Source: Thalassobius sp. I31.1
Lineage (GTDB): Bacteria > Pseudomonadota > Alphaproteobacteria > Rhodobacterales > Rhodobacteraceae
Direction: 5' to 3'
NCBI RefSeq assembly: GCF_003031585.1
Contig: NZ_PWAA01000012.1
Span: 1-46,896, forward strand
DNA: 46,896 nucleotides
This document shows positions 8,801-16,926 of this stretch, in pieces. Made by a program: the position numbers and the translations under genes. Positions within the stretch are counted from its first letter, which is position 1. Every line of letters starts with the position of its first letter. The notes beneath the pieces are model-generated. The model was not told the DNA's origin, searched no databases, and saw nothing but the letters and a program-made list of their open reading frames with translations.

Positions 8801-8875
8801 GTTTGCGGTTGCCGCAGTGGCAACAAAAGCGGCAGCAACAATAACCGTTGTGCGCATGAATTTGGATTTAAGCAT
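8738..8875 (-). pseudogene. start of an exported-protein gene, fused to desaturase remnant
   Basis: The ATG at 8875 (minus strand) has an AGGAGA ribosome site and opens a 45-codon frame. It begins with a good Sec signal peptide: M-L-K-S-K-F-M-R, a Val/Ala-rich core, and a cut site near A-T-A-N-T-Y-G. From about residue 29 the frame enters the desaturase DNA in a different reading frame and stops soon after. Expression signals and N-terminus of an unknown exported protein therefore survive while the rest was deleted. The join lies near 8790-8800. Confidence 0.65.
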
Positions 8876-8945
8876 TTCGCGTCTCCTGAGTCCTGAGCAA
8901 AGCTCTGAAATTTCCTGCGGCCTTTAGTCAGGTATTCGAATGAAG

Positions 8946-8984
8946 CACTAAAGTTTCCGACAGAAATAGTCAGAAACTTTAGCA
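8946..8984. promoter_or_regulatory. long inverted repeat, candidate operator
   Basis: CTAAAGTTTC (8948-8957) and GAAACTTTAG (8973-8982) form a perfect 10-bp inverted repeat with a 15-base centre. It lies between the broken exported-protein gene (minus) and the aminotransferase operon (plus), 70 bases upstream of the former's start. A dimeric regulator site is likely; the regulator is unknown. Confidence 0.5.
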
Positions 8985-9092
8985 CCCAGCCCCGATTGCA
9001 GCAAAATTTGTAGGTCCGCACCACCACAACGCATGGATACAGGCCGGATCCGTCGCTTTGCTCTGTTACCGACACCTACTCATAGAAATTTC

Positions 9093-9116
9093 ACAGGCAT
9101 TGCCCTGTTTTTTTTT
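9093..9116 (+). terminator. small hairpin plus nine T in the leader of the 9180 operon
   Basis: ACAGG (9093-9097) pairs with CCTGT (9104-9108) around a six-base loop and runs straight into a tract of nine T. It lies 64 bases before the aminotransferase start with no plus-strand gene upstream, so it would act on the leader of this operon as an attenuator. The stem is only five pairs. A second small hairpin, CCGCTT with AAGCGG around AGTTTT, follows at about 9138-9155. Confidence 0.4.
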
Positions 9117-9179
9117 GCATGTCACTCTGGGCAAACCCGCTTAGTTTTAAGCGGTAACTGCGAAAGAACTGGTCCCCAG

Positions 9180-10430
9180 ATGAGTCAGATAAACGACACC
9201 CTCCTTGAAGAAATCCGCGCCCGCTTTGCCCAGATTGACAGCTGCCCCGTTCAGGGCGAGCGGATCTTTTTTGAAAACGCCGGTGGCGCGCTGACGCTGA
9301 AATCTGCGCTGGACAGTTCCGCGCATTATGCTGCGATCCCGGACAATCAGGGGCGGGATAACCCGGGCAGCCATGCGCTTGTGGCGACCATCAACAAAGC
9401 CAAATCCGATATGGCCGCATTCATGAACGCGCCCGGCGGGCAGTTCTTTGCAGGCGAAAGCGGCACTGAACTGCTGTTTCGCCTGATCATGAACGCCTGT
9501 CTTGGTACGGGTGCGGGCAAGGTTCTGGGATCCACGCTGGAACATCCCGCCACCCGTTCTGCCGCAGATCGCTGGTCCCGCATCGCAGGTCAGGATCATA
9601 TCCTGATCACGCATGATGATGCGAGTGGCACAGTCACGGCCGACGCTTACGCCGCCGCCGTCACCCCAGATACAAAAGTCGCAACCATCGTGCATACCTC
9701 GCCCGTCACTGGCATGGGTGTGGATGTGGCAGCGGTCAGCAAAGCCATCCGCGCCGTTGCGCCTGATTGCTACATCATCGTTGACGGCATTCAACACGCC
9801 GCCCACGGGCGCATGGATCTGACGGAATATGATGTCGATGGCTATGTGATCTCACCCTACAAGGTCTTTTCCCGCCATGGTTATGGCATCGCCTGGATTT
9901 CTGATCGTCTGACCACCCTGCCCCATAACGCCCTGATCGACGGGCCGGAAGACAACTGGGAAATGGGCACACGCGACACGGGCGCTTATGCAACCATGTC
10001 TGATGTGGTGTCTTACTTTGAATGGCTTGGCGGCGAAGTTTCCGACACGCAGGATCGCCGGGGTAAATTCCTGGCTGCGGGCGAAGCCATTCACGCCCAG
10101 GAAAAAGCCCTGACAGATGCGATGATCCACGGCACAGGCAACCTCGCGGGTCTGGCTGAAATGGAAAAGGTCACAATCCTTGGTGGCGTGGATAACCCCG
10201 CGCGCGAAGGGCTGGTTTCTCTGGCCGTCAAAGGCGTGCCATCTGTTGATGTTGTGAAAATGCTGAATGAACAGGGCATCCGCACCCATCTGCGCAAGGC
10301 CGATCACTATTCCGGCAACATCCTGAACCCATTGGACATGGACAGCTGCGTACGCGTATCCATGTGCCATTATAACTCTATCTCTGAAGTCGCAACTTTC
10401 CTTGCGGCCATGAAAACCATCGCCGCCTGA
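9180..10430 (+). CDS. class V aminotransferase-fold PLP enzyme (cysteine-desulfurase-like)
   Basis: A 416-residue PLP enzyme of fold type I. In order: a substrate-loop region with F-E-N-A-G-G-A at residues 31-37, D202-G-I-Q-H206 (ring Asp and neighbouring His), and S-P-Y-K228-V-F with the Schiff-base lysine. Relatives include NifS/SufS-like desulfurases and class V aminotransferases or lyases. No SufE- or Isc-type partner is nearby and the gene is followed after 26 bases by a dimethylglycine-dehydrogenase-like gene, so a catabolic aminotransferase or lyase role is more likely than Fe-S assembly. I chose the ATG at 9180; the frame extends to 9033 but the upstream residues are low quality. No good ribosome site is visible. 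Confidence 0.75.
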   Translation: MSQINDTLLEEIRARFAQIDSCPVQGERIFFENAGGALTLKSALDSSAHYAAIPDNQGRDNPGSHALVATINKAKSDMAAFMNAPGGQFFAGESGTELLFRLIMNACLGTGAGKVLGSTLEHPATRSAADRWSRIAGQDHILITHDDASGTVTADAYAAAVTPDTKVATIVHTSPVTGMGVDVAAVSKAIRAVAPDCYIIVDGIQHAAHGRMDLTEYDVDGYVISPYKVFSRHGYGIAWISDRLTTLPHNALIDGPEDNWEMGTRDTGAYATMSDVVSYFEWLGGEVSDTQDRRGKFLAAGEAIHAQEKALTDAMIHGTGNLAGLAEMEKVTILGGVDNPAREGLVSLAVKGVPSVDVVKMLNEQGIRTHLRKADHYSGNILNPLDMDSCVRVSMCHYNSISEVATFLAAMKTIAA

Positions 10431-10456
10431 GGCGTAAGAAACAAAGGATTTCACCC

Positions 10457-12874
10457 ATGAAAACCCACGCACAGGCCGTTGTGATCGGTGGCGGACTTGC
10501 CGGCACCTCGATCCTCTATCACCTCGCGAAACTCGGCTGGACCGACAGTGTTCTGCTGGAACGCGATGAATTGACATCCGGGTCCACCTGGCATGCCGCC
10601 GCCAATATTCACGGGCTGCATGACAACAACAACATCACCCGCATTCAGCATTATACGATGAACCTGTATAAGGAACTGGAACAGGAAACCGGGCAAAGCT
10701 GCGGTGTATTTCAGCCCGGTTCGCTTTATCTTGCGCAGACGGAAGAACGCGAACACCAGTTGCGCCTGCAGGAAGCCAAGGCAAAATTCTACGGCCTGAA
10801 CTTCCATGAGGTCAGCCGCGAAGAAGCGCAAAAGCTGCACCCACTCGCGAATTTTGATGATGTGCGCTGCATCATGTTTGAATCCGATGGCGGCAATGTG
10901 GATCCGTCCGGCGTGCCCCATGCCTATGCTGCCGGTGCCCGCGCTATGGGTGCAACCATTGAACGGTTCTGTCCGGTGATCGGCACAGAACAGCAACCCG
11001 ATGGGTCCTGGATCGTGCGCACCACAAAAGGCGATATTCACACGCAATGGGTTGTGAATGCCTCTGGTCTCTGGGGGCGTGAAGTTGCGGCCCTGGCGGG
11101 TCTGACCCTGCCGCTTCAGCCGACCGAACATCAGTATTTCGTCACAGAAAGCATTGATGAGGTCGAAAAACTCGGCCGTCGTCTGCCTTCCATCGCGGAC
11201 CGGGACGGCGAATATTACTTCCGTCAGGAAGGCAATGGCCTGCTGATCGGCGCTTATGAAAAAGACATGAAATTCTGGGCCGAAGAAGGCACGCCACTTG
11301 ATTTCGCCCATGAATTGTTCCCGGATGATCTGGACCGGATCATGGAAAATGTGATCCGCGCCACCGAACGTGTGCCTGTGGCCGCAACCGCCGGTGTGAA
11401 ACGTGTGATCAACGGCCCGATGATCTGGTCGCCGGATGCGAATATGCTTTGGGGTCCGGTGCCGGAGTTGAAAAACTACTTCCTCTGTGGCGGTCTGATC
11501 CCAGGCTTCAGCCAATCTGGCGGTCTGGGTCTGCTGGCAGCACAATGGATGATCGAAGGTGAACCCCAATACGATATGTTCGCCTGGGATCTGGCGCGCT
11601 TTGGCGATTGGGCCGATAAAAAGTTCACCAAAGCCCGTGTCGAAGACGCCTATACCCACCGTTTCAAAATTCACTTCCCGAATGAAGAACGTTCCGCTGG
11701 CCGTCCGGCCCGCGTGCGCCCCGCCTATGAGGTGCAGAAAGCCATGGGCGGTGTCTTTGGTCTGAACTGTGGCTGGGAACATCCGCTGTGGTTTGCCGAT
11801 GCCCCGGGTGCTGAGGAAACCAACGGGTTCACCCGCCAGAACTGGTGGGAACCTGTGGGACGTGAAGCAAAGATGCTGCGCGATTCCGTTGGTGTGATCG
11901 ATATTTCAAACTTTGCGAATTACATCGTGAAAGGCCCGGGTGCATATGACTGGCTGGACAAGCTTGTCGCCAATAAAGTGCCGACCATCACAGGCCGGTC
12001 CTGCCTGACCCCGCTGATCTCTGTGCGCGGTGGCGTGGCGGGTGATTTCACCATCACCAAGCTGGATGACGATGAATATATGATGATCGGCTCCGGCCTT
12101 GGCGAACGCTATCACCAGCGGTTCTTCAACATGGTCGATCTGCCCGAAGGCACCACACTTGAGGTCGCAACAGACAGCATCGCTGGTTTCAACATCGCCG
12201 GGCCAAAATCCCGTGATGCGCTGGCCCGTCTGACCAATGCAGATCTGGGCAATGAGAACTTCCGTTTCATGCGCTCACAGAAAATCCAGGTGGCCGGTGT
12301 GGAGTGCGTTGCAATCCGCGTCAGCTTTACCGGTGATCTTGGCTGGGAACTGCATTGCGCGGAAAGCGATCAGATCACACTTTATGAGGCCCTGGTCGGT
12401 GCAGCCAAAGACTGCGGCGGTGGCCCGGTTGGCGGTCGTGCCCTCGGATCCCTGCGGATCGAAAAAGGCTATGGCTCCTGGAGCCGCGAGTATTCTCAGG
12501 AATACTGGCCGCAGGAAGTTGGCCTGGAAGGGTTGATCAAGCTGGACAAAGACTTTCTGCACAAGGACGCCTATCTGGCGGTCAAAGACAACGCCCCGCG
12601 CGAAGTCATGTGCTGCTTTGAAATGGAAGTCACCGACAATGCGGATGCAACCGGCGGCGAACCTGTGTTTGGCGAAGATGGCACATCCGTTGGCCGCGTG
12701 ACATCGGGTGCCTATGGCTACACCGTGGATAAGTCGCTCGCGCTTGGGTTCCGCAATCCTGAGGTTTCCAAACCAGGTGATACAGTTCTGATCCAGGTTC
12801 TGGGCAAACCACACCGTGCCAAAATTCTTGACGAAGCACCGTTTGACCCATCCGGCACACGTCTGCGCGCATAA
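10457..12874 (+). CDS. dimethylglycine/sarcosine dehydrogenase-like FAD-GcvT fusion protein
   Basis: An 805-residue flavoprotein of the dimethylglycine dehydrogenase family. Residues 1-370 are the DAO-type FAD domain, with V-I-G-G-G-L-A-G at 9-16 and the S-G-S-T-W-H-A-A motif at 41-48, whose H46 corresponds to the covalent FAD attachment site in this family. A short linking domain follows, then GcvT-type folate-binding domains from about residue 440 to the end (V-S-F-T-G-D-L-G-W-E-L-H at about 620). It should oxidise an N-methyl amine and pass the methylene group to tetrahydrofolate, giving 5,10-methylene-THF. AAGGAT precedes the ATG. DMGDH, sarcosine dehydrogenase and other N-methyl amino-acid dehydrogenases look alike, so the substrate remains open. 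Confidence 0.85.
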   Translation: MKTHAQAVVIGGGLAGTSILYHLAKLGWTDSVLLERDELTSGSTWHAAANIHGLHDNNNITRIQHYTMNLYKELEQETGQSCGVFQPGSLYLAQTEEREHQLRLQEAKAKFYGLNFHEVSREEAQKLHPLANFDDVRCIMFESDGGNVDPSGVPHAYAAGARAMGATIERFCPVIGTEQQPDGSWIVRTTKGDIHTQWVVNASGLWGREVAALAGLTLPLQPTEHQYFVTESIDEVEKLGRRLPSIADRDGEYYFRQEGNGLLIGAYEKDMKFWAEEGTPLDFAHELFPDDLDRIMENVIRATERVPVAATAGVKRVINGPMIWSPDANMLWGPVPELKNYFLCGGLIPGFSQSGGLGLLAAQWMIEGEPQYDMFAWDLARFGDWADKKFTKARVEDAYTHRFKIHFPNEERSAGRPARVRPAYEVQKAMGGVFGLNCGWEHPLWFADAPGAEETNGFTRQNWWEPVGREAKMLRDSVGVIDISNFANYIVKGPGAYDWLDKLVANKVPTITGRSCLTPLISVRGGVAGDFTITKLDDDEYMMIGSGLGERYHQRFFNMVDLPEGTTLEVATDSIAGFNIAGPKSRDALARLTNADLGNENFRFMRSQKIQVAGVECVAIRVSFTGDLGWELHCAESDQITLYEALVGAAKDCGGGPVGGRALGSLRIEKGYGSWSREYSQEYWPQEVGLEGLIKLDKDFLHKDAYLAVKDNAPREVMCCFEMEVTDNADATGGEPVFGEDGTSVGRVTSGAYGYTVDKSLALGFRNPEVSKPGDTVLIQVLGKPHRAKILDEAPFDPSGTRLRA

Positions 12875-12880
12875 AGAAAG

Positions 12881-12908
12881 TCGCCCGCCTTATCCCAAAG
12901 GCGGGCGA
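12881..12908. terminator. bidirectional intrinsic terminator between convergent genes
   Basis: TCGCCCGCCTT (12881-12891) and AAGGCGGGCGA (12898-12908) form an 11-pair perfect stem with a six-base loop. It sits six bases after the DMGDH-like stop and 29 bases past the convergent LysR stop. The minus-strand side runs into CTTTCTTT; the plus side has GGGTTTTT a little further on. Confidence 0.75.
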
Positions 12909-12936
12909 TCTGTCCCGGGTTTTTCTGTGAAAAACC

Positions 12937-13842
12937 TTACCCCGGCTGCGATGTTCCACCTTGGAAAACCTCTGCAGATTTTAGCATCCAGGTCATGAAA
13001 GCTTTCACCGACGGCGTTAAGGATTTATCCTTTGTCCGCAGGCAATAAACCCAGGGCGATCGCACATTCAGCGCCACAGGTTCCTGCAACAAACCCCGGT
13101 TTATATAGGTCAGCGCCAGGGATCGCGGCACCACTACACAACCTAGCCCTTCTGCCGCCATTTCCAGCGCCAGATTGGTCGCACTGGTGCGCAATCCGCC
13201 ATGCTGGTTGAGATCACGCAGACCCAGGGATTTCGCCGCAAGTTTCCAGTATTCCAGCCGTCCCAGCACCTGGATCAGATCCGCATCATATAATTGTTCA
13301 GCCCGATCAAACGCTTCGCCATGCACCTGATAATCCGGCGCACACACCAGTGTCAGATCCTCTGACCACAGCTTTGTCATATCCGGCATGATTTCATCCA
13401 CATGATTCACCGAAATCGAAATGTCTGAAACATTTTCCTCAACATCGGTCCAGACGGTCCCATGCAAAGTCAGATCAATATCCGGGTGGGCCTCTGCAAA
13501 TCCTTTGATCACACCAGGCAGCCACCCTGCCCCCAGACTGACCGGAACGGAAATCACGACCTCGCGCTTGTGGTTCTGCATGATCAGCGATTGCGTCGCC
13601 ACATCAATTTCCTGCAGCGCCCGGCGCAGGGCTGGCAGATAAGCTTCGCCCACTTCGGTCAGGGACAGCGACCGGGGGTGGCGTACAAACAGCGGACGGC
13701 CGATGAAATCTTCAAGGGATCGCACATGATTGCTGACAGCGGATTGCGTGCAGTTCAGCTCTTCCGCGGCGGCGGTAAAGCTCATGTGGCGGGCGGCGGC
13801 CTCGAAAGAGCGCAGAAATGTCAGATGGGGCAGATGCATCAT
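12937..13842 (-). CDS. LysR family regulator, GcvA-like
   Basis: The frame begins at 13929, but the natural N-terminus is M-M-H-L-P-H-L-T-F-L-R-S-F-E-A-A-A-R, so the start is placed at 13842 (or the adjacent ATG at 13839), giving about 301 residues. The first 60 residues carry the GcvA-type helix-turn-helix: S-F-T-A-A-A-E-E-L, T-Q-S-A-V-S-N-H-V-R-S-L-E. The effector domain follows. GcvA-type proteins often control glycine and C1 metabolism, which fits a position between a DMGDH-like gene and the sarcosine oxidase operon. It is divergent from the latter and probably regulates it. Two 13-bp direct repeats lie just upstream. Confidence 0.85.
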   Translation of the reverse strand: MMHLPHLTFLRSFEAAARHMSFTAAAEELNCTQSAVSNHVRSLEDFIGRPLFVRHPRSLSLTEVGEAYLPALRRALQEIDVATQSLIMQNHKREVVISVPVSLGAGWLPGVIKGFAEAHPDIDLTLHGTVWTDVEENVSDISISVNHVDEIMPDMTKLWSEDLTLVCAPDYQVHGEAFDRAEQLYDADLIQVLGRLEYWKLAAKSLGLRDLNQHGGLRTSATNLALEMAAEGLGCVVVPRSLALTYINRGLLQEPVALNVRSPWVYCLRTKDKSLTPSVKAFMTWMLKSAEVFQGGTSQPG

Positions 13843-14018
13843 AGGGCGATCATAAGGCCGGCCCGCGCAGGATGATGACCCATCTGCGCCCGATGACCCA
13901 TCTGAAATGACGCTTTTAACCTTTCGCACAAAAAATCCTGCACCTCAGACCTGCTTTTGTTTTCTCGCCCAGATCCACGCCTGCCCCTAATCTGATCGGT
14001 GAAATCATCCGATAACGC
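13843..14018. promoter_or_regulatory. divergent control region of LysR and the sox operon, with direct repeats
   Basis: This 176-base gap holds two perfect copies of GATGACCCATCTG at 13874-13886 and 13892-13904, repeating every 18 bases (nearly two helical turns), so both would face the same side of the DNA. They lie immediately upstream of the LysR start. They could be regulator half-sites or a small local duplication. No convincing promoter boxes can be named. Confidence 0.5.
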
Positions 14019-15395
14019 GTGGATACTCCTGTGGCTGAACCAACTCTCTCTCCTGATACCTGGGCCAATGTCGCCCGTTTCACCCTGAACACGACCCCGG
14101 AGGATTTCCCTGATGATGTGCTGGACGCCGCCGCCCTGATGACGCTGGATACCATCGGCATCACCATTGGCGCAGGCCCGATGCAGGCCGGACAGATCGC
14201 CCGCGAAAGCACTGTCGCGCTTTATGGTGCCGGGCGGCAGGATCTGTCCGCACGGATGATGTTTGACGGTCGCCGGGTCAGCCTGGCCGGGTCTGCTTTT
14301 GCCGCTGCGACGCAAACCGACAATCTGGACGGCCATGACGGCTATAACCCCACCAAAGGCCATATCGGCGTGGTGGTTGTGCCAACCCTTGCGGCATTGT
14401 CCGAAACCACCCCTGATTTTTCCGGGCGCGAGGCCCTGGCCGCTGTGACCATCGGCTATGAAGTTGCCGGGCGCGCGGGCATCAGCCTGCATAATTCTGT
14501 CAGCGATTATCACACTTCTGGTGCCTGGAACGCCCTTGGCGTTGTCGCCATGGCCGCCCGCCTGCGCGGCATGTCAGAGGTCCAGATGCGCGAAGCCATG
14601 GGCATCGCTGAATACCACGGGCCGCGCAGCCAGATGATGCGCGAAATTGCCAATCCAACCATGCTGCACGACGGATCTGGTCAGGGCGCACTGGTCGGAC
14701 TGTCCGCCGCGATTATGGCGGAACTGGGCTTTACCGGTGCCCCTGCAATCACCATTGAGGAAGATCAGGTCGCACAGCACTGGGAAGACCTTGGCAGCTT
14801 CTGGCAGATGCAGCATCAATATGTGAAACCCTACCCGATCTGTCGCTGGGCCCATGCGTCCATTGATGCGACCCGCGCGATCCTGCGGGAACACGGTCTG
14901 ACCCATGGCGATATCGCAAAGATCGAAGTCAACACATTCCACGAGGGCGCCTGCCTGTTTCAGGGCATGCCAGATGACACCTCCAAAGCGCAATATTCCC
15001 TGCCCTTCGCCGTGGCCACCATGGTTATCCACGGGCGCATTGGCGTTGAACATATCAGCGGTTCCGGCCTGTCTGATCCGCTGGTCGCACAGGTGCTGGA
15101 CCGGATCACCGTCACAGAAACCGCAAAACACAGTGATCGTTTCCCCATGGGCCGCTTTGCTGACGTCACCATCACCACGACAGACGGACGCGTGCTGGAC
15201 TCCGGCGACATCCACGCCCGCGGCGGCCCCGAAGCCCCGATGGAACGCGCGGAAGTCATCGCAAAATTCATGGAATTCGCCACCCCGTCACTTGGCGAAG
15301 CCCGTGCAAGCGCCATCCGCGATGCAGTGCTGGGACTGACCGATGAGAATGCGAAATTCTCTGACCTCGCCGCGCTGATCTTTGACGCCCCCTGA
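14019..15395 (+). CDS. MmgE/PrpD family protein
   Basis: A 458-residue member of the MmgE/PrpD superfamily, whose known members include 2-methylcitrate dehydratase, cis-aconitate decarboxylase and immunomodulatory gene products. Recognisable family features are the helical N-terminus with L-D-T-I-G, the D-N-L-D-G-H-D segment at about 105-111, and V-K-P-Y-P-I-C-R-W-A-H at about 270-280. Length is typical (about 450). It probably dehydrates or isomerises a hydroxy-acid intermediate. The start is a GTG at 14019 (a second GTG at 14031 is possible), with no clear ribosome site. It leads the eight-gene sox operon; soxB starts 21 bases downstream. No other methylcitrate-cycle gene is present. Confidence 0.82.
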   Translation: MDTPVAEPTLSPDTWANVARFTLNTTPEDFPDDVLDAAALMTLDTIGITIGAGPMQAGQIARESTVALYGAGRQDLSARMMFDGRRVSLAGSAFAAATQTDNLDGHDGYNPTKGHIGVVVVPTLAALSETTPDFSGREALAAVTIGYEVAGRAGISLHNSVSDYHTSGAWNALGVVAMAARLRGMSEVQMREAMGIAEYHGPRSQMMREIANPTMLHDGSGQGALVGLSAAIMAELGFTGAPAITIEEDQVAQHWEDLGSFWQMQHQYVKPYPICRWAHASIDATRAILREHGLTHGDIAKIEVNTFHEGACLFQGMPDDTSKAQYSLPFAVATMVIHGRIGVEHISGSGLSDPLVAQVLDRITVTETAKHSDRFPMGRFADVTITTTDGRVLDSGDIHARGGPEAPMERAEVIAKFMEFATPSLGEARASAIRDAVLGLTDENAKFSDLAALIFDAP

Positions 15396-15416
15396 TCTTT
15401 CCCAAAGGCCCCCGAC

Positions 15417-16658
15417 ATGCCCCTTCGGCTTCTGAAATATGCCTTCTCCCGCGACTATCCTGTCACCGGTGACATCCCTGCCACGCCCGATCTGAAATCC
15501 TCATATGATGTGGTGATCATCGGCGGCGGCGGCCACGGGCTGGCCTGTGCGCATTACCTGTCCAAATACCACGGCATCACCAATGTTGCGGTGCTGGAAA
15601 AGGGCTATCTCGCCGGTGGCAATACCGCACGCAACACCACGACGATCCGGTCAAACTATATCACGAAAGAAGGCATCGCCTTTTATAAAGAAGGCGTGCA
15701 GCTGTATGAGGGAATGAGCCAGGAGCTTGATTTCAACGTGATGTTTTCCCAACGCGGGCAGCTGACACTGGCCCATACAGAAGCCACCCTGCGATCTTTC
15801 CATCTGCGGGCTGAAATGGGCAAACATGCCGGCACGAATATCGAAGTCGTGGACGCTCAGACGGTGAAAGACCTTTCGCCGCATCTGAATATGGATGAAG
15901 GCGGCCCGCTGGAAATCATGGGGGGTCTCTGGCACGCCGATGGCGGCACGGCGCGGCATGATGCTGTCGCCTGGGGATATGCCGCACAGGCGGCGCGGCG
16001 CGGGGTGGAAATCCACCAGCGCACCGAAGTTGAAAGCTTTGAAACAGACCAGGGCCGGATCACCAAAGTCCGCACCAATCGCAGGGACATTGCCGCCGGT
16101 CAGGTGATGATCGCCGTCGGCGGTATGAACTATGACATGGCCATGCGCGCCGGTGTCGAATTGCCGATCCGGTGTTACCCGCTTCAGGCCATGGTCACCC
16201 AGCCCCTGAAACCCTGGCTGCACACGCTTGTCAGTTCTGTCAGCCTGCACACCTATCTGGTGCAATCCTCGCGCGGTGAAATCGTGATTGGCGGCGGATC
16301 AGATCCGTATCAACTGTATTCCACCCGCTCGACCCTTGATATGAAAGAACATCTGGCCGAGGGCGCAACCCATCTTTTCCCCTTCCTGCAGGGCGTGCGT
16401 CTGCTGCGCCAATGGGCGGGCATCACCGATATGACACCGGATTATTCCCCGATCATGGGCGCAAGCCCGCTGAAGAACCTCTGGCTGGATTGCGGCTGGG
16501 GCACCTGGGGGTTCAAAGCCACGCCGGTCGCCGGGAAATACATGGCGCAGACCATTGCGAATGAGAAAGTCGCACCGATCCTTGAACCTTTCACCATGGA
16601 ACGTTTTGCGCGTTTTGAACTGCTCAATGAAATGGGCGCAACAGCGGCGAGCCACTGA
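15417..16658 (+). CDS. soxB: sarcosine oxidase beta subunit-like protein (SoxB/MgdA type)
   Basis: A 413-residue DAO-family flavoprotein. Residues 28-45 carry the FAD-binding motif D-V-V-I-I-G-G-G-G-H-G-L, and residues near 176-186 read G-G-T-A-R-H-D-A-V-A-W. In heterotetrameric sarcosine oxidase the His of this R-H-D motif holds covalent FMN. It is the catalytic subunit oxidising the N-methyl amine. The order beta-delta-alpha-gamma downstream is that of both soxBDAG and N-methylglutamate dehydrogenase mgdABCD, and the two cannot be separated by eye. The lack of gmaS/mgs genes here favours a sarcosine-type or other N-methyl amino-acid oxidase. Confidence 0.87.
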   Translation: MPLRLLKYAFSRDYPVTGDIPATPDLKSSYDVVIIGGGGHGLACAHYLSKYHGITNVAVLEKGYLAGGNTARNTTTIRSNYITKEGIAFYKEGVQLYEGMSQELDFNVMFSQRGQLTLAHTEATLRSFHLRAEMGKHAGTNIEVVDAQTVKDLSPHLNMDEGGPLEIMGGLWHADGGTARHDAVAWGYAAQAARRGVEIHQRTEVESFETDQGRITKVRTNRRDIAAGQVMIAVGGMNYDMAMRAGVELPIRCYPLQAMVTQPLKPWLHTLVSSVSLHTYLVQSSRGEIVIGGGSDPYQLYSTRSTLDMKEHLAEGATHLFPFLQGVRLLRQWAGITDMTPDYSPIMGASPLKNLWLDCGWGTWGFKATPVAGKYMAQTIANEKVAPILEPFTMERFARFELLNEMGATAASH

Positions 16659-16659
16659 C

Positions 16660-16926
16660 ATGAAGATCCTGACCTGCCCGATGAACGGCCCCCGCAATAT
16701 CAATGAATTTCAATGCTTTGGCCCGGTGAAAAACGATCCCGACCCGGCCACAACCAGCGATGCAGACTGGGCGCGTCACCTGTTTCGCGCCGATAATTCC
16801 CGTGGCGTGATTACGGAATGGTGGCGGCATGTGCCATCGAATTACTTCTTTCTGGCCGAACGCAACGCGACCACAAATGAGGTGATCCGCACATTCACTC
16901 CCCAAGATGCGGAGGCACGACCATGA
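16660..16926 (+). CDS. soxD: sarcosine oxidase delta subunit-like protein lacking zinc cysteines
   Basis: An 88-residue protein starting at the ATG at 16660, one base after the soxB stop; its TGA overlaps the soxA ATG (ATGA). It aligns with SoxD through T-C-P-x-x-G-P-R-N, D-W-A-R-H-L-F-R-A-D-N, E-W-W-R-H and R-N-A-T-T-N-E. Canonical SoxD binds zinc with C-P-x-C and H-x-x-x-C. Here C6 and H57 remain but the second and fourth ligands are N9 and N61, so that zinc site cannot form. It should still be a small structural subunit of the complex. Confidence 0.85.
   Translation: MKILTCPMNGPRNINEFQCFGPVKNDPDPATTSDADWARHLFRADNSRGVITEWWRHVPSNYFFLAERNATTNEVIRTFTPQDAEARP

Noticed and set aside
9180-10430. 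Cysteine desulfurase for Fe-S cluster assembly.
   Set aside because: No suf/isc partners nearby; it is cotranscribed with a DMGDH-like gene, so only the fold-level call is kept.
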